Shown here: piece after piece, positions 50,045 to 58,896 of the stretch
Layout of the letters: every line of letters begins with the position of its first letter
Numbering within the stretch: the stretch's first letter is position 1
From: JAVBSX01 sp031549145
GTDB lineage: Bacteria > Planctomycetota > Planctomycetia > Pirellulales > Thermoguttaceae
Assembly: GCA_031549145.1 (NCBI GenBank)
Contig: JAVBQI010000015.1
Coordinates: forward strand, 1 to 62,204
Reading direction: 5' to 3'
Length of the DNA: 62,204 nt
The notes under the pieces: model-generated
Told to the model about the DNA's origin: nothing
What the model saw: the letters and a program-made list of their open reading frames with translations, nothing else
Database searches by the model: none
Made by a program: the position numbers and the translations under genes

Positions 50045-52939
50045 ATGCTCTGGGAAGTCGAAATTTCTCCCGCTCCGGGCCAGCCGGACGCCCACGGTCG
50101 ATCGGTTGCGCAGGACGCCGCCGATCTCGGTCTCTCCAATACGATCACCGCCCGATCCGCCCACGGTTACCTGATTCAAGGGAATCTCACGGAATCACAG
50201 GTCCGGATGCTCGCCGGGCAGTTGCTTGCCGATCCGGTGGTCGAACGGACTACCGTAGAGGACAGAGGACAGAGGACAGAGGACAGAAATAAGGAATCTT
50301 ATACCGTTTACGTTCTTCCGAAGCCGGGGGTTACGGATGCGGTCGCGGAAAGCGCGAAAAAGGCGATTTCCGATTTCGGGATCGAAGCCGAGGCCGTTCG
50401 GACGTTCAAAAAATATTGGATTTCCGGCGTCGATTCCGTCGGTTTGGATCGGCTTTGCACGAAACTCCTCGCTAATGAGGCGATCGAGCAGGTCGTGATC
50501 GGGGCGTTGCCGTTCGATCACCTCGCGCTCGGCAGCCCTTACCGGTTCGAGTTGAAAACGGTTGCGATCCGGGACATGAGCGATCCGCAGCTGTCGGAAC
50601 TGAGCAAAACGGGACAACTGTACCTTTCGCTGACCGAAATGCAAACGATTCGCGATCATTTCGTCCGGCAGCAGCGCGATCCGAGCGATGTCGAATTGGA
50701 AACGATCGCCCAAACCTGGAGCGAGCACTGTTCCCACAAAACCCTCGCCGGGCGGATCGAATACGAAGGGCCGGAGGGCAAACGCCGTTTCGAAAACATG
50801 CTCAAGGAGACGATTTTCGCGGCGACGGTCCGGATCCGCGAAAACTGGAAAAAGGCGGGCAAGCCGGACCTTTGCGTCAGCGTTTTCGCTGACAATGCCG
50901 GGGTCGTCCGCTTCGACGAGGATTACAACGTCTGTTTCAAGGTCGAGACGCACAATCACCCTTCGGCCCTTGAGCCGTACGGCGGGGCGAACACCGGGCT
51001 CGGCGGAGTAATCCGCGATCCGATGGGAACCGGCATGGGCGCGAAACCGATTTGCAGCACCGACGTGTTCTGCTTCGCCCCGCCGGATGTCGAAACCGAC
51101 GAACTCCCGCCGGGCGTGCTGCATCCGCGCCGGATCATGCGCGGGGTCGTCGCCGGGGTCCGCGATTACGGCAACCGGATGGGGATTCCGACGGTCAACG
51201 GAGCCGTTTATTTCGATAAGCGGTATCTCGGCAACCCGCTGGTGTTTTGCGGCAACGTCGGTATTTTGCCCTGCGAGATGTCGTTCAAGGAGCCGAAGCC
51301 GGGCGACTGGATCGTCGCGATCGGCGGCCGGACCGGGCGGGACGGTATACACGGAGCGACCTTCAGCAGCGCGGAGTTGACGAGCGAAAGCGAAACGCTT
51401 TCCGGCGGAGCGGTGCAGATCGGGAACGCGATCACCGAAAAAATGGTGCTCGATGTGATGCTCGAAGCCCGGGATCGCGGGCTGTACAACGCCGTAACCG
51501 ATTGCGGGGCCGGCGGGTTTTCGAGCGCGGTCGGCGAGATGGGCGAAAAAATCGGCGCCGAGGTCGATCTTGAAAACATCCCGCTCAAGTACGAAGGACT
51601 CTCCTACACCGAAATGTGGATTTCCGAGGCGCAGGAACGGATGGTGTTCGCCGTCCCGCCCGAAAAATGGCCCGCCTTCAAAGAGCTTTGCGACAGCGAA
51701 GACGTCGAGGCCGTCGTTCTCGGGACGTTCAAGCCGACGAAGCGGCTCGTGCTCAATTACAAGGGGACGAAAGTCGCCGACCTCGAAATGTCGTTCCTGC
51801 ACGACGGTCGCCCGCCGGTCGTCCGCAGCGCCGTTTACACCCCGCCGAAAGTCGTCCCGCTCGTCCCGGACGCTCCGAAAGCGGACGACTTGTTCAAGAT
51901 TCTCTCTTCGCTCAACGTCGCGAGCAAGCATTGGATCATCCGGCAATACGATCACGAAGTGCAGGCCGGGAGCGTGATCAAGCCGCTGCTCGGCGTCGCG
52001 AACGACGGGCCGGGAGACGCCGCAGTCGTCCGGCCCCGGTTGGGATCGAACCGGGGTATCGCGATTTCCTGCGGTATGAACCCGCATTTCGGCGATTACG
52101 ACACCTATCAAAGGGCCGCTTCGGCGATCGACGAGGCGGTTCGCAACTGCGTCGCGGTTGGGGCCGACCCGACGAGCATCGCGATTCTCGACAACTTCTG
52201 CTGGGGCAACACCGACCGGCCGGAAACGCTCGGATCGCTGGTTCGGGCCGCGATCGCCTGTTTCGACCTCGCGACCGGGTTCGAGATGCCGTTTATCAGC
52301 GGCAAAGACAGCCTCAACAACGAATTCCGGCCCGATGGGGCGACCGAACCGATCGCGATCCCGCCGTCGCTGTTGATCAGTGCGATGGGCCAAATCGAAG
52401 ATGTTGCGATCTGCACGAGTTCCGACCTGAAAACTCCGGGCAACCTGCTGTACCAAATCGGAACGACGAAAGACGAACTGGGGGGCTCGCACTGGGCGCT
52501 CGTTCGCGGGCTGGGCGAGAAACGGCTCGGCATCGTCCCGACGGTCGATATTCCGCTCGCGAAAAAGACGTTCGCGACGATGCACGAAGCGATTCGCGGC
52601 GGGCTCGCCCGGAGCGTGCACGACCTGAGCGAAGGGGGGCTCGCGGCCGCCCTCGCGGAAAGCTGCTTCGCCGGCGGGCTGGGGGCAAAAGTCTCACTCA
52701 AAAATTTCGGCGAAAAACTCTCCGAAACGGTCCTCCTTTTCAGCGAATCGAACAGCCGTTTCCTGTGCGAGGTCGAGCCGGGCAACGCCGCCGCGTTCGA
52801 GTCGCTGTTCCAAACCGCCGGGATCGGTTGCACGCGGCTCGGAGAGGTTCTCGCCGAGCCGAAGCTGATCGTCGAATCGGTGCTCGAGGCCGACGTCAAC
52901 GAACTGAAGGCCGCCTGGTTGAAGCCGCTCGATTGGTGA
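50045..52939 (+). CDS. purL: Phosphoribosylformylglycinamidine synthase with fused PurS-like N-terminus
   Basis: Makes FGAM from FGAR, glutamine-derived ammonia and ATP in purine synthesis, cytoplasmic. It is 964 residues from the ATG at 50045. The first 155 residues resemble two PurS-like modules in tandem (MLWEVEISPAPGQPDAHG; then SYTVYVLPKPGVTDAVA). The catalytic part follows: WSEHCSHKT near residue 225, FKVETHNHPSALEPYGG near 300, and a second half from DDLFKILSSLN onward with SISKDSLNNEF-type glycine loops. No PurQ glutaminase domain is seen. The linker between the two PurS-like parts is made by a 7-bp microsatellite. The family C repeat precedes the gene. Confidence 0.95.
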   Translation: MLWEVEISPAPGQPDAHGRSVAQDAADLGLSNTITARSAHGYLIQGNLTESQVRMLAGQLLADPVVERTTVEDRGQRTEDRNKESYTVYVLPKPGVTDAVAESAKKAISDFGIEAEAVRTFKKYWISGVDSVGLDRLCTKLLANEAIEQVVIGALPFDHLALGSPYRFELKTVAIRDMSDPQLSELSKTGQLYLSLTEMQTIRDHFVRQQRDPSDVELETIAQTWSEHCSHKTLAGRIEYEGPEGKRRFENMLKETIFAATVRIRENWKKAGKPDLCVSVFADNAGVVRFDEDYNVCFKVETHNHPSALEPYGGANTGLGGVIRDPMGTGMGAKPICSTDVFCFAPPDVETDELPPGVLHPRRIMRGVVAGVRDYGNRMGIPTVNGAVYFDKRYLGNPLVFCGNVGILPCEMSFKEPKPGDWIVAIGGRTGRDGIHGATFSSAELTSESETLSGGAVQIGNAITEKMVLDVMLEARDRGLYNAVTDCGAGGFSSAVGEMGEKIGAEVDLENIPLKYEGLSYTEMWISEAQERMVFAVPPEKWPAFKELCDSEDVEAVVLGTFKPTKRLVLNYKGTKVADLEMSFLHDGRPPVVRSAVYTPPKVVPLVPDAPKADDLFKILSSLNVASKHWIIRQYDHEVQAGSVIKPLLGVANDGPGDAAVVRPRLGSNRGIAISCGMNPHFGDYDTYQRAASAIDEAVRNCVAVGADPTSIAILDNFCWGNTDRPETLGSLVRAAIACFDLATGFEMPFISGKDSLNNEFRPDGATEPIAIPPSLLISAMGQIEDVAICTSSDLKTPGNLLYQIGTTKDELGGSHWALVRGLGEKRLGIVPTVDIPLAKKTFATMHEAIRGGLARSVHDLSEGGLAAALAESCFAGGLGAKVSLKNFGEKLSETVLLFSESNSRFLCEVEPGNAAAFESLFQTAGIGCTRLGEVLAEPKLIVESVLEADVNELKAAWLKPLDW
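50258..50285 (+). repeat. Heptanucleotide microsatellite (GAGGACA)4 inside purL
   Basis: Four exact units of GAGGACA fill 50258-50285, followed by a partial GA. They encode the EDRGQRTEDR stretch that links the two PurS-like modules. Seven is not a multiple of three, so gain or loss of one unit would shift the frame of the remaining 870 or so codons. No stop codon occurs within the repeat in any forward frame. Confidence 0.95.
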
Positions 52940-53011
52940 TTGGGTTTGGCCGGTTGGCCTGTAAAAAATCGCTCCCAATGGGATGTGAGTTTTTTAAAAC
53001 GAATAAATTCG

Positions 53012-53083
53012 CGTCACCCCCGCGCAGGCGGGGGTCCAGAGGGAAACCGTAATCTCTGGATCCCCGCCTGCGCGGGGATGACG
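53012..53083. repeat. Family A dispersed palindrome (forward orientation)
   Basis: CGTCACCCCCGCGCAGGCGG to CGCCTGCGCGGGGATGACG, centre AGGGAAACCGTAATCTCT, right flank GAAAGTCAGATCAAAAATTT. It lies between purL and rnhA and is read as a false N-terminal extension of the rnhA frame. Confidence 0.85.
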
Positions 53084-53134
53084 GAAAGTCAGATCAAAAA
53101 TTTTGCGCAGCACACAACGAAAACGATTTTCAAA

Positions 53135-53590
53135 ATGAGCGACACGGAAGTGGTTTTGTATACCGACGGGGCTTGCCGGGGAAATCCCGGCCCCGGGGGC
53201 TGGGCCTTTATTTTGCGGCATCACAAAACCGGGAAAACGTTGGTTCGTTCCGGCGGGGCGGCCCAGACGACCAACAATCAAATGGAGATGACCGCCGTGA
53301 TCGAAGGGCTCTCGGCTCTCACCCGCCCGACCCGGGTCGAAGTCGTGAGCGATAGCACCTACGTGCTCGACGGGATCGCGAAGTGGATGGCGAATTGGAA
53401 AAAAAATCAATGGCGCCGAAGAGAAGGCGGAAGCTGGAAGCCGGTAAAAAACGTCGATCTTTGGCAGAAGATCGACGATCTGATTTCGCGACACGATGTT
53501 CAATTGACCCATGTTCGCGGACATTCCGGGCACCCGGAGAACGAGCAATGCGACCAACTCGCTGTCGAAGAAAGCCAAAAATTTCCGTAA
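53135..53590 (+). CDS. rnhA: Ribonuclease HI
   Basis: A 151-residue enzyme that removes RNA from RNA-DNA hybrids, for example at replication primers and R-loops. The catalytic acids are all present: Asp in YTDGACRGNPGPGGWA near residue 10, Glu in NQMEMTAVIEGL near 48, Asp in VVSDSTYV near 70, and Asp near 133 in the RGHSGHPENEQCDQLA block. I start at the ATG at 53135; the open frame begins 195 bases earlier but that part is family A repeat. The rnhA and mqnA stops face each other across 27 bp. Confidence 0.96.
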   Translation: MSDTEVVLYTDGACRGNPGPGGWAFILRHHKTGKTLVRSGGAAQTTNNQMEMTAVIEGLSALTRPTRVEVVSDSTYVLDGIAKWMANWKKNQWRRREGGSWKPVKNVDLWQKIDDLISRHDVQLTHVRGHSGHPENEQCDQLAVEESQKFP

Positions 53591-53617
53591 AATGGCCGAC
53601 CGCGGGCAATCATCGGC

Positions 53618-54421
53618 TCACAAATGCTTTGCCGCCAGTTTCAGGAATAATTCCAGCCCTTTCCGTTTTTCTTCGTCGATCCGGTATTGAATCGAACGGC
53701 TGAGATAGTCGATCAGCTTCGAGCGGCCGACCAGCAGCGGGGTCGCGTTTCGGGCGGCCTGCTCTTCCCGTTCGGCGACGATTTGTTCGATTGCGGCGAT
53801 TCCCCGGTCCCTTGCCGTTTCCAAGCCCCGGACCGTTTCGACCTGCCGTTCCGGATCGGCGAAAGGCTGACCGATCCAAGCGGCGAAGACGAACGGCAGC
53901 CCGGTTTTTTCCAACCACCATTGGCCGAGATCGAACCGGTATTCCCAGCAATCGGCCGGTTCGAAAGCCAAGGCCCGGTCGCCGATCACGACCAAAGCAT
54001 CAGCAGCGACCTCGTTGAGCGATTCGTCGAGTTCGAGCGGAACGATCTCCGGTTCGAGGCCGTAAAATTCGTGTAACATCACCTTCGAGAGCGTGATGCT
54101 GGAACGCGAAGCCACATCTAAGGCAATTCGACGGATTTTCGAAACGGGAACGCGTGAGGCCAACAGGACGCTTTCGACCGGGCCGAGACAGCCGATGCAA
54201 GCGTTTCCCAGAAGGCTCGCCCCGGGAATTCGGGGCAGTTCGGCGACGGGCAGAAGCGCCAAATCAATCTCTCCGCCGAGCAGCCCGGGACGCATTCGCG
54301 AAGGGTACCAGCCGGACAGGGTTGCCTCGGGAAGCGTTTCCGAAAGGAATCGCGTCAGCGGCCAAGCATTGTAAAACGGAACCGTCGCGATTCGGAGAGG
54401 CGGGAGAGAGGAAGGTTGCAT
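53618..54421 (-). CDS. mqnA: Chorismate dehydratase MqnA (futalosine pathway of menaquinone)
   Basis: A 267-residue enzyme from the ATG at 54421 (MQPSSLPPLRIATVPFYNAW). It converts chorismate to 3-enolpyruvylbenzoate, the first step of the futalosine menaquinone route. Family blocks seen: LRIATVPFYNAWPL at the start, GEIDLALLPVAELPRI near residue 60, and IALDVASRSSITLSKVML near 110. A longer frame adds 32 residues with no family fit. Its presence suggests menaquinone made by the futalosine branch and not by the classical men genes. No other mqn gene is in the window. Confidence 0.88.
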   Translation of the reverse strand: MQPSSLPPLRIATVPFYNAWPLTRFLSETLPEATLSGWYPSRMRPGLLGGEIDLALLPVAELPRIPGASLLGNACIGCLGPVESVLLASRVPVSKIRRIALDVASRSSITLSKVMLHEFYGLEPEIVPLELDESLNEVAADALVVIGDRALAFEPADCWEYRFDLGQWWLEKTGLPFVFAAWIGQPFADPERQVETVRGLETARDRGIAAIEQIVAEREEQAARNATPLLVGRSKLIDYLSRSIQYRIDEEKRKGLELFLKLAAKHL

Positions 54422-54511
54422 CGGGAAATAGCGTTTAGAATTGCGGACGAGGGGGTGCCGCGAACTCCATAGAAAGTCAAAAAACGACTTTCGAGAAAGC
54501 AGAGTAAAATC

Positions 54512-54583
54512 CGTCATTCCCGCGCAGGCGAGAATCCAGAGATTACGGTTTCCCTCTAGACCCCCGCCTGCGCGGGGGTGACG
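54512..54583. repeat. Family A dispersed palindrome (reverse orientation)
   Basis: CGTCATTCCCGCGCAGGCGA to CGCCTGCGCGGGGGTGACG, centre AGATTACGGTTTCCCTCT. The left flank (GAGAAAGCAGAGTAAAAT) matches that of the copy at 3025. It lies in the gap between the mqnA start and the NRDE stop. Confidence 0.85.
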
Positions 54584-54638
54584 AAGGTCATTACATCGCC
54601 CCTTTTGTAAGCATGATTTTTAACTTTGTTTCGCTCCC

Positions 54639-55415
54639 TCAACCTTGGGCGAGGGATCTCGCCAAGTTGGCGCGGTCGGTCGAAAGGACCTGTCGCAACA
54701 GGGCGGAAACGTCTTCGAACGGTTTTTCGCTCGGCGGCCCGGCCGCGAATTGCATGATCGATTTTTGCGTTCGTTCGGTCAGGGAAAGCAGCATCGAGGA
54801 AACGGTCCCGAATTCCAAATCCTGGATCACGACCCCTCGTTTGCCGGTTTCGTCCGCCTTGCGCGAAAACGTCCGGCTCGCGACGGCGAGAAACGAAACG
54901 GCCGAATCGAGCCGTTGCAGCGTCAAAAGCCGCCGGACGAACTCCTGTTTCGGATCGTAATAATCGTCCAACCGTCGGGCGCTGAGCAGATGCAGGCCCG
55001 GGGTCAGTTTTTCGACCTCGATTTCGTCTCCGCCGTAAATGACGCCGCCGCTCGTCCGGTCGACGCAAAGAAAATTTCCCCCGGCATAACAGCCGGTCGA
55101 AAGTTCGCGGACCGCCTTTTCAATCGCTTCTTCCGCCGTTCGGCAGCCGAGCAGTTCCTTGCAAAGCATTCCTCGCGACCGCGGATCGAACGGGATTTGC
55201 CGTTTGTTGGAATTGATCACCGCGGCGAACAACCCGTGCTGGTTGACCCCTGCCCAGGTTCCGCCTGCCTTCCGATCGATGCCGCAAACGACCCGAGGGC
55301 GGCCCGATTGAATTCGGGGGGGCGTCGAAGCGCGGTTGAACCGTTCTTCCCGGTTGTACGCGATCAAAATCGGCGAATCCGAGGCCGACTTGTATTGTAT
55401 TGCAAGGATACTCAT
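54639..55415 (-). CDS. NRDE (TANGO2-like) family protein
   Basis: A 258-residue protein of the NRDE/DUF833 family, thought to act as an Ntn-type hydrolase or in heme and lipid handling. The family name motif appears as AYNREERFNR near residue 20, followed by GGTWAGVNQHG near 52 and SRGMLCKELL near 80. Ntn-fold proteins use an N-terminal nucleophile, but here the second residue is Ser (MSILAIQ), so processing is uncertain. No signal peptide is present. It is divergent from the mgtA gene with a 534 bp gap, and convergent neighbours are absent. Function is not settled even in studied homologues. Confidence 0.82.
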   Translation of the reverse strand: MSILAIQYKSASDSPILIAYNREERFNRASTPPRIQSGRPRVVCGIDRKAGGTWAGVNQHGLFAAVINSNKRQIPFDPRSRGMLCKELLGCRTAEEAIEKAVRELSTGCYAGGNFLCVDRTSGGVIYGGDEIEVEKLTPGLHLLSARRLDDYYDPKQEFVRRLLTLQRLDSAVSFLAVASRTFSRKADETGKRGVVIQDLEFGTVSSMLLSLTERTQKSIMQFAAGPPSEKPFEDVSALLRQVLSTDRANLARSLAQG

Positions 55416-55949
55416 GCTAAAAATGAAAGCTGTTCTATTGTGCTGGCGATAAAAAATGAACGGAGCGACATTTTGTATGAAGCGTAGCGGAATTCAAAAT
55501 GCTGCGGCCCCATGTCAAATTGTGAAAGAGACAACGGGTCAAATTTTATTGCCTCGTCTAAAAATATTTGGTCTTCGCGAAAGATGCGGCGTTTGCCGAC
55601 ATTCCCGAAGCAGTATGTGGTTTGCGCGACATTTCCTCTCTCATTAAAACTTACTAAGCCGAGCCTCTATCAAACACCCCTCTTTTGGGGGGTGGTTTTG
55701 AAAAAGACGTTTTTTTTAGCGGAAAATTACTCCGATTATTCCTATTATAGAGAATATATTGTTCTCCGCGAAAAATTTGAACCGAAATTTCCAACCAGAC
55801 ACTCGCGGTTTCGGGGCTTTCGTCGCTTCGCTCGGGAAGCCCCTTGGCCCATTTTTTGTGCGGAGCGCAGTAGGCTACGAATCGGCAGCATCAGGGGCTT
55901 TCCCTTTTTTAGCCGATACTCCGCGTTTTTCTGCCAACAAGGATTTCCT
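55416..55949. other. 534 bp leader region upstream of the magnesium ATPase gene
   Basis: No credible gene. The hairpin CACCCC (55675-55680) / GGGGTG (55689-55694), extended by CAAA and TTTTG, is followed by a T-containing tail and could be a terminator or attenuator. An AT-rich block (about 55720-55790) may hold a promoter. Further on is a palindromic stretch (GGGGCTTTCGTCGCTTCGCT and AAGCCCC near 55817-55845) and a short repeat (TAGCCGATACTCCGCG, 55913-55928) also seen near 21703 and 43442. I looked for an M-box magnesium riboswitch and could not match one. Confidence 0.5.
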
Positions 55950-58658
55950 ATGAGTGTTTTACCCGCGAAACCGTCCGGAAAGGCAATCGTTTCTTCGTCG
56001 TTTCCCATTGCCGGGGAAGCCGCGAAAACGGTCCGGGAAACCTTGGCGACCGTCGAAGCGACACCCGAGGGGTTGACCGAGGCGGAAGCCGGATTACGGC
56101 TCGGCCGTTTCGGCCTCAACGAGGCGACCGGAGAAAAACGAAATCCGATCCTTTTCCGATTTTTCCGCGCCTTTCACGATTCGTTCATTTATCTGCTGCT
56201 GGTCTTGGCGGGGATCAGTTGCATTACCGATGTCTGGATCCCTTGGCGCAAGGGGCATGATACGGACCCTTCCGAAACGCTTATCATTCTCGGAATGGTT
56301 TTGCTCAGCGGGCTGCTCCGTTTCTTTCAGGAATATCGTTCCGGTAAGGCAGCCCAAGCGCTCAAGGCGATGGTCCGCTCGACGGCGACGGTCCTGCGGC
56401 GTTCGGCGGAGGGAGCGGAGCCCGAGCAGCGGGAAATCCCGATCCGCGAAATCGTTCCGGGCGACATCGTGTTGCTTTCGAGCGGGGACATCGTTCCGGC
56501 CGACCTCAAACCAATCGAATCCCGCGATTTGTTTGTCAGTCAGGCCTCTTTGACCGGGGAAGCCCTGCCGGTCGAGAAGCGGGACATTACGGCCGCCCAG
56601 CATGCCGACCCGAAGCACCAGGGGGCCCAACCGACGGCCGATCTGCTCAATGCCCCGAATCTTTGCTTTATGGGAACGAACGTCGTCAGCGGCACGGCCC
56701 AGGCGGTCGTCGTCGCGACGGGGCCGCGGACGTATTTCGGTTCGCTCGCCCAAAAAATCACCGAACGGCGCGGCAAGACTTCGTTCGACCGCGGCGTCGA
56801 GAGCGTCAGCCGGCTCCTGATCCGCTTTATGCTCGTCATGGTCTCGGCTGTTTTTCTCATCAACGGCATCGACAAAGGGGATTGGCTCCAGGCCTTTCTC
56901 TTCGCGACGGCGGTCGCCGTCGGCTTGACCCCGGGGATGCTGCCGATGATCGTCAGCGTCAATCTCGCGAAGGGCGCCCTCTCGTTGGCGAAGGACAAAG
57001 TGATCGTCAAATACCTCAACGCGATCCAAAATTTCGGAGCAATGGACGTCCTTTGCACGGATAAGACCGGGACGTTGACCCAGGACCGCATCATCTTGGA
57101 AAATCACGTCGATGCCGACGGCAACGAAGACGAAAGCGTTTTGAGAATGGCCTGGTTGAACAGCCGTTTCGAAAGCGGTTTGAAAAACCTGATCGACGAG
57201 GCGGTGATCCGCTTCGCCGAGGCGAGAGTCGACCAGGCGAAATATCCGAAATATACGAAGGTCGACGAACTGCCGTTCGATTTCGTTCGTCGCCGCCTTT
57301 CGATCGTCGTCAGCGGAGAAGACGGACACCAATCGCTGATTTGCAAGGGCGCGGTCGAAGAGATTCTCGCCGTCGTCTCCCAGGTCGCAACAGGGGGGGC
57401 CGGCGAAACCGCCGCTCCGCTCGACGAGGACCGTCGGCGGAGAATCGTCGAGCTCGTACACCGGTATCAAAGCGACGGCTTTCAGGTTCTTGCGGTCGCC
57501 TACCGAAAGGTCGAGGCGTCCGAGGCCAAGCATCGTTATACCGTTGAGGACGAAAAAGACCTGACGCTGAAGGGGCTGCTCACGTTTCTCGACCCGCCGA
57601 AAGAGACGGCCGCTCCGGCGATCCGGGCGCTCCGAGAGACCGGCGTCGCCGTCAAGATTCTGACCGGGGACAACGAAATCGTAACCGCCAAGGTCTGCCG
57701 GGAAGTGAACCTTGATCCCGGGACACCGCTCCTCGGCGGGGAGATCGAAACGATGAGCGATGCCGAGCTTTCCGCGAGAGCGGAGACGACGACGGTGTTC
57801 GCGAAGCTGAACCCGATGCAAAAATCGCGGGTCCTCAAATCGCTCCGCGCGGCCGGGCACACGGTCGGCTTTCTCGGCGACGGCATCAACGACGCTCCGG
57901 CCCTGCACGATGCCGATGTCGGCATTTCGGTCGACAGCGGCACCGACATCGCCAAGGAATCCGCCGAGGTGATCCTCCTCGAAAAAAATCTCCTCGTTCT
58001 GCACAAAGGGGTCCTCGAAGGCCGTCGGACGTTCGGCAACATCATCAAGTACTTGAACATGACGGCGAGTTCCAATTTCGGCAACGTTTTCTCGGTGCTC
58101 ATCGCCAGCACCTTTATTCCGTTCCTGCCGATGCTCCCGCTGCACCTGCTGATTTTGAACCTGCTCTACGATTTTTCTCAAACAACACTCCCTTGGGATC
58201 GGGTCGACGAAGAATTTATCAAAAAACCGCGAAAATGGGATGCGAAAAACATCGGCCGGTTTATGGTCTGTCTCGGCCCGACCTCTTCGATTTTCGATAT
58301 TGCGACGTTCGCGCTGATGTGGTTCGTGTTCGCCGCGAATTCCCCGGACCGACAGGCACTGTTCCAATCCGGCTGGTTCCTCGAAAGCCTCCTTTCGCAG
58401 ACACTCGTCGTGTACATGCTTCGGACGCGGAAGATACCGTTCCTGCAAAGCACTCCAACGTTGCCGGTCCTGTTGATGACCGGGCTGGTGATGCTGTTCG
58501 GGCTTTACATTCCGTTTTCGTTCCTCGGTCACATCGTCGGCCTTGAGCCGCTGCCGCTTACGTATTTCCCCTGGCTCGTCGGCATTTTGCTCTGTTATTG
58601 TCTCGTAACGCAATTCGCCAAGCAACAATATATCCGCCTTTTCGGACGTTGGTTTTAG
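55950..58658 (+). CDS. mgtA: Magnesium-transporting P-type ATPase (MgtA/MgtB type)
   Basis: A 902-residue P-type ATPase (class IIIB) importing Mg2+ across the inner membrane. The ATG at 55950 has CAAGGA (55938-55943) ahead; the open frame begins 146 codons earlier in the leader. The phosphorylation site CTDKTGTLTQ is near residue 370, the TGDN loop ILTGDNE near 570, and the hinge GDGINDAPALH near 645. Ten membrane segments are predicted, the last six in the final 200 residues. MgtA and MgtB differ little at this level, so the symbol is provisional. The long leader suggests control before translation. Confidence 0.9.
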   Translation: MSVLPAKPSGKAIVSSSFPIAGEAAKTVRETLATVEATPEGLTEAEAGLRLGRFGLNEATGEKRNPILFRFFRAFHDSFIYLLLVLAGISCITDVWIPWRKGHDTDPSETLIILGMVLLSGLLRFFQEYRSGKAAQALKAMVRSTATVLRRSAEGAEPEQREIPIREIVPGDIVLLSSGDIVPADLKPIESRDLFVSQASLTGEALPVEKRDITAAQHADPKHQGAQPTADLLNAPNLCFMGTNVVSGTAQAVVVATGPRTYFGSLAQKITERRGKTSFDRGVESVSRLLIRFMLVMVSAVFLINGIDKGDWLQAFLFATAVAVGLTPGMLPMIVSVNLAKGALSLAKDKVIVKYLNAIQNFGAMDVLCTDKTGTLTQDRIILENHVDADGNEDESVLRMAWLNSRFESGLKNLIDEAVIRFAEARVDQAKYPKYTKVDELPFDFVRRRLSIVVSGEDGHQSLICKGAVEEILAVVSQVATGGAGETAAPLDEDRRRRIVELVHRYQSDGFQVLAVAYRKVEASEAKHRYTVEDEKDLTLKGLLTFLDPPKETAAPAIRALRETGVAVKILTGDNEIVTAKVCREVNLDPGTPLLGGEIETMSDAELSARAETTTVFAKLNPMQKSRVLKSLRAAGHTVGFLGDGINDAPALHDADVGISVDSGTDIAKESAEVILLEKNLLVLHKGVLEGRRTFGNIIKYLNMTASSNFGNVFSVLIASTFIPFLPMLPLHLLILNLLYDFSQTTLPWDRVDEEFIKKPRKWDAKNIGRFMVCLGPTSSIFDIATFALMWFVFAANSPDRQALFQSGWFLESLLSQTLVVYMLRTRKIPFLQSTPTLPVLLMTGLVMLFGLYIPFSFLGHIVGLEPLPLTYFPWLVGILLCYCLVTQFAKQQYIRLFGRWF

Positions 58659-58769
58659 ATCATTTCCATATTTTCCGTATTGCTTCACGTCTTGGCGCTA
58701 TAGCTCGTTGCGCCGTCGGATTAGCCCCCGTTTTCCGGAAATCTTCCCCGCCTTTTCTCTCTCTCCCCC

Positions 58770-58798
58770 TTGTCGCTCCGGATCGAAACCGATAGAAT
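58770..58798 (+). promoter_or_regulatory. Probable promoter of rplM-rpsI
   Basis: TTGTCG (58770-58775) and TAGAAT (58793-58798) are 17 bp apart. The transcript would start near 58805, giving a leader of about 92 bases, which is room for autoregulation by L13, though I see no structure I could name. Confidence 0.6.
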
Positions 58799-58896
58799 GG
58801 GCGGCTTAAAGTTCTCAAGCACGGTTCTTCTTGGGAACGACTCAGGCGAAAATATCAATAGTCAAATTTCTTCAGGAAATAGTTAGGGTCGGTCAA

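Noticed and set aside
52940..53134. 65-codon N-terminal extension of rnhA
   Set aside because: The extension is family A repeat and flank; RNase HI starts at MSDTEVVLYTDG.
3025..54583. CRISPR array from the recurring palindromes
   Set aside because: Copies are kilobases apart, in both orientations, without regular spacers, and no cas gene is present.
55512..55949. 146-codon N-terminal extension of the magnesium ATPase
   Set aside because: The sequence has no P-type ATPase character, includes repeat-derived parts, and a ribosome binding site precedes the ATG at 55950.
55416..55949. M-box magnesium riboswitch upstream of mgtA
   Set aside because: I could not find its conserved blocks in order; only simple hairpins and repeats are seen.
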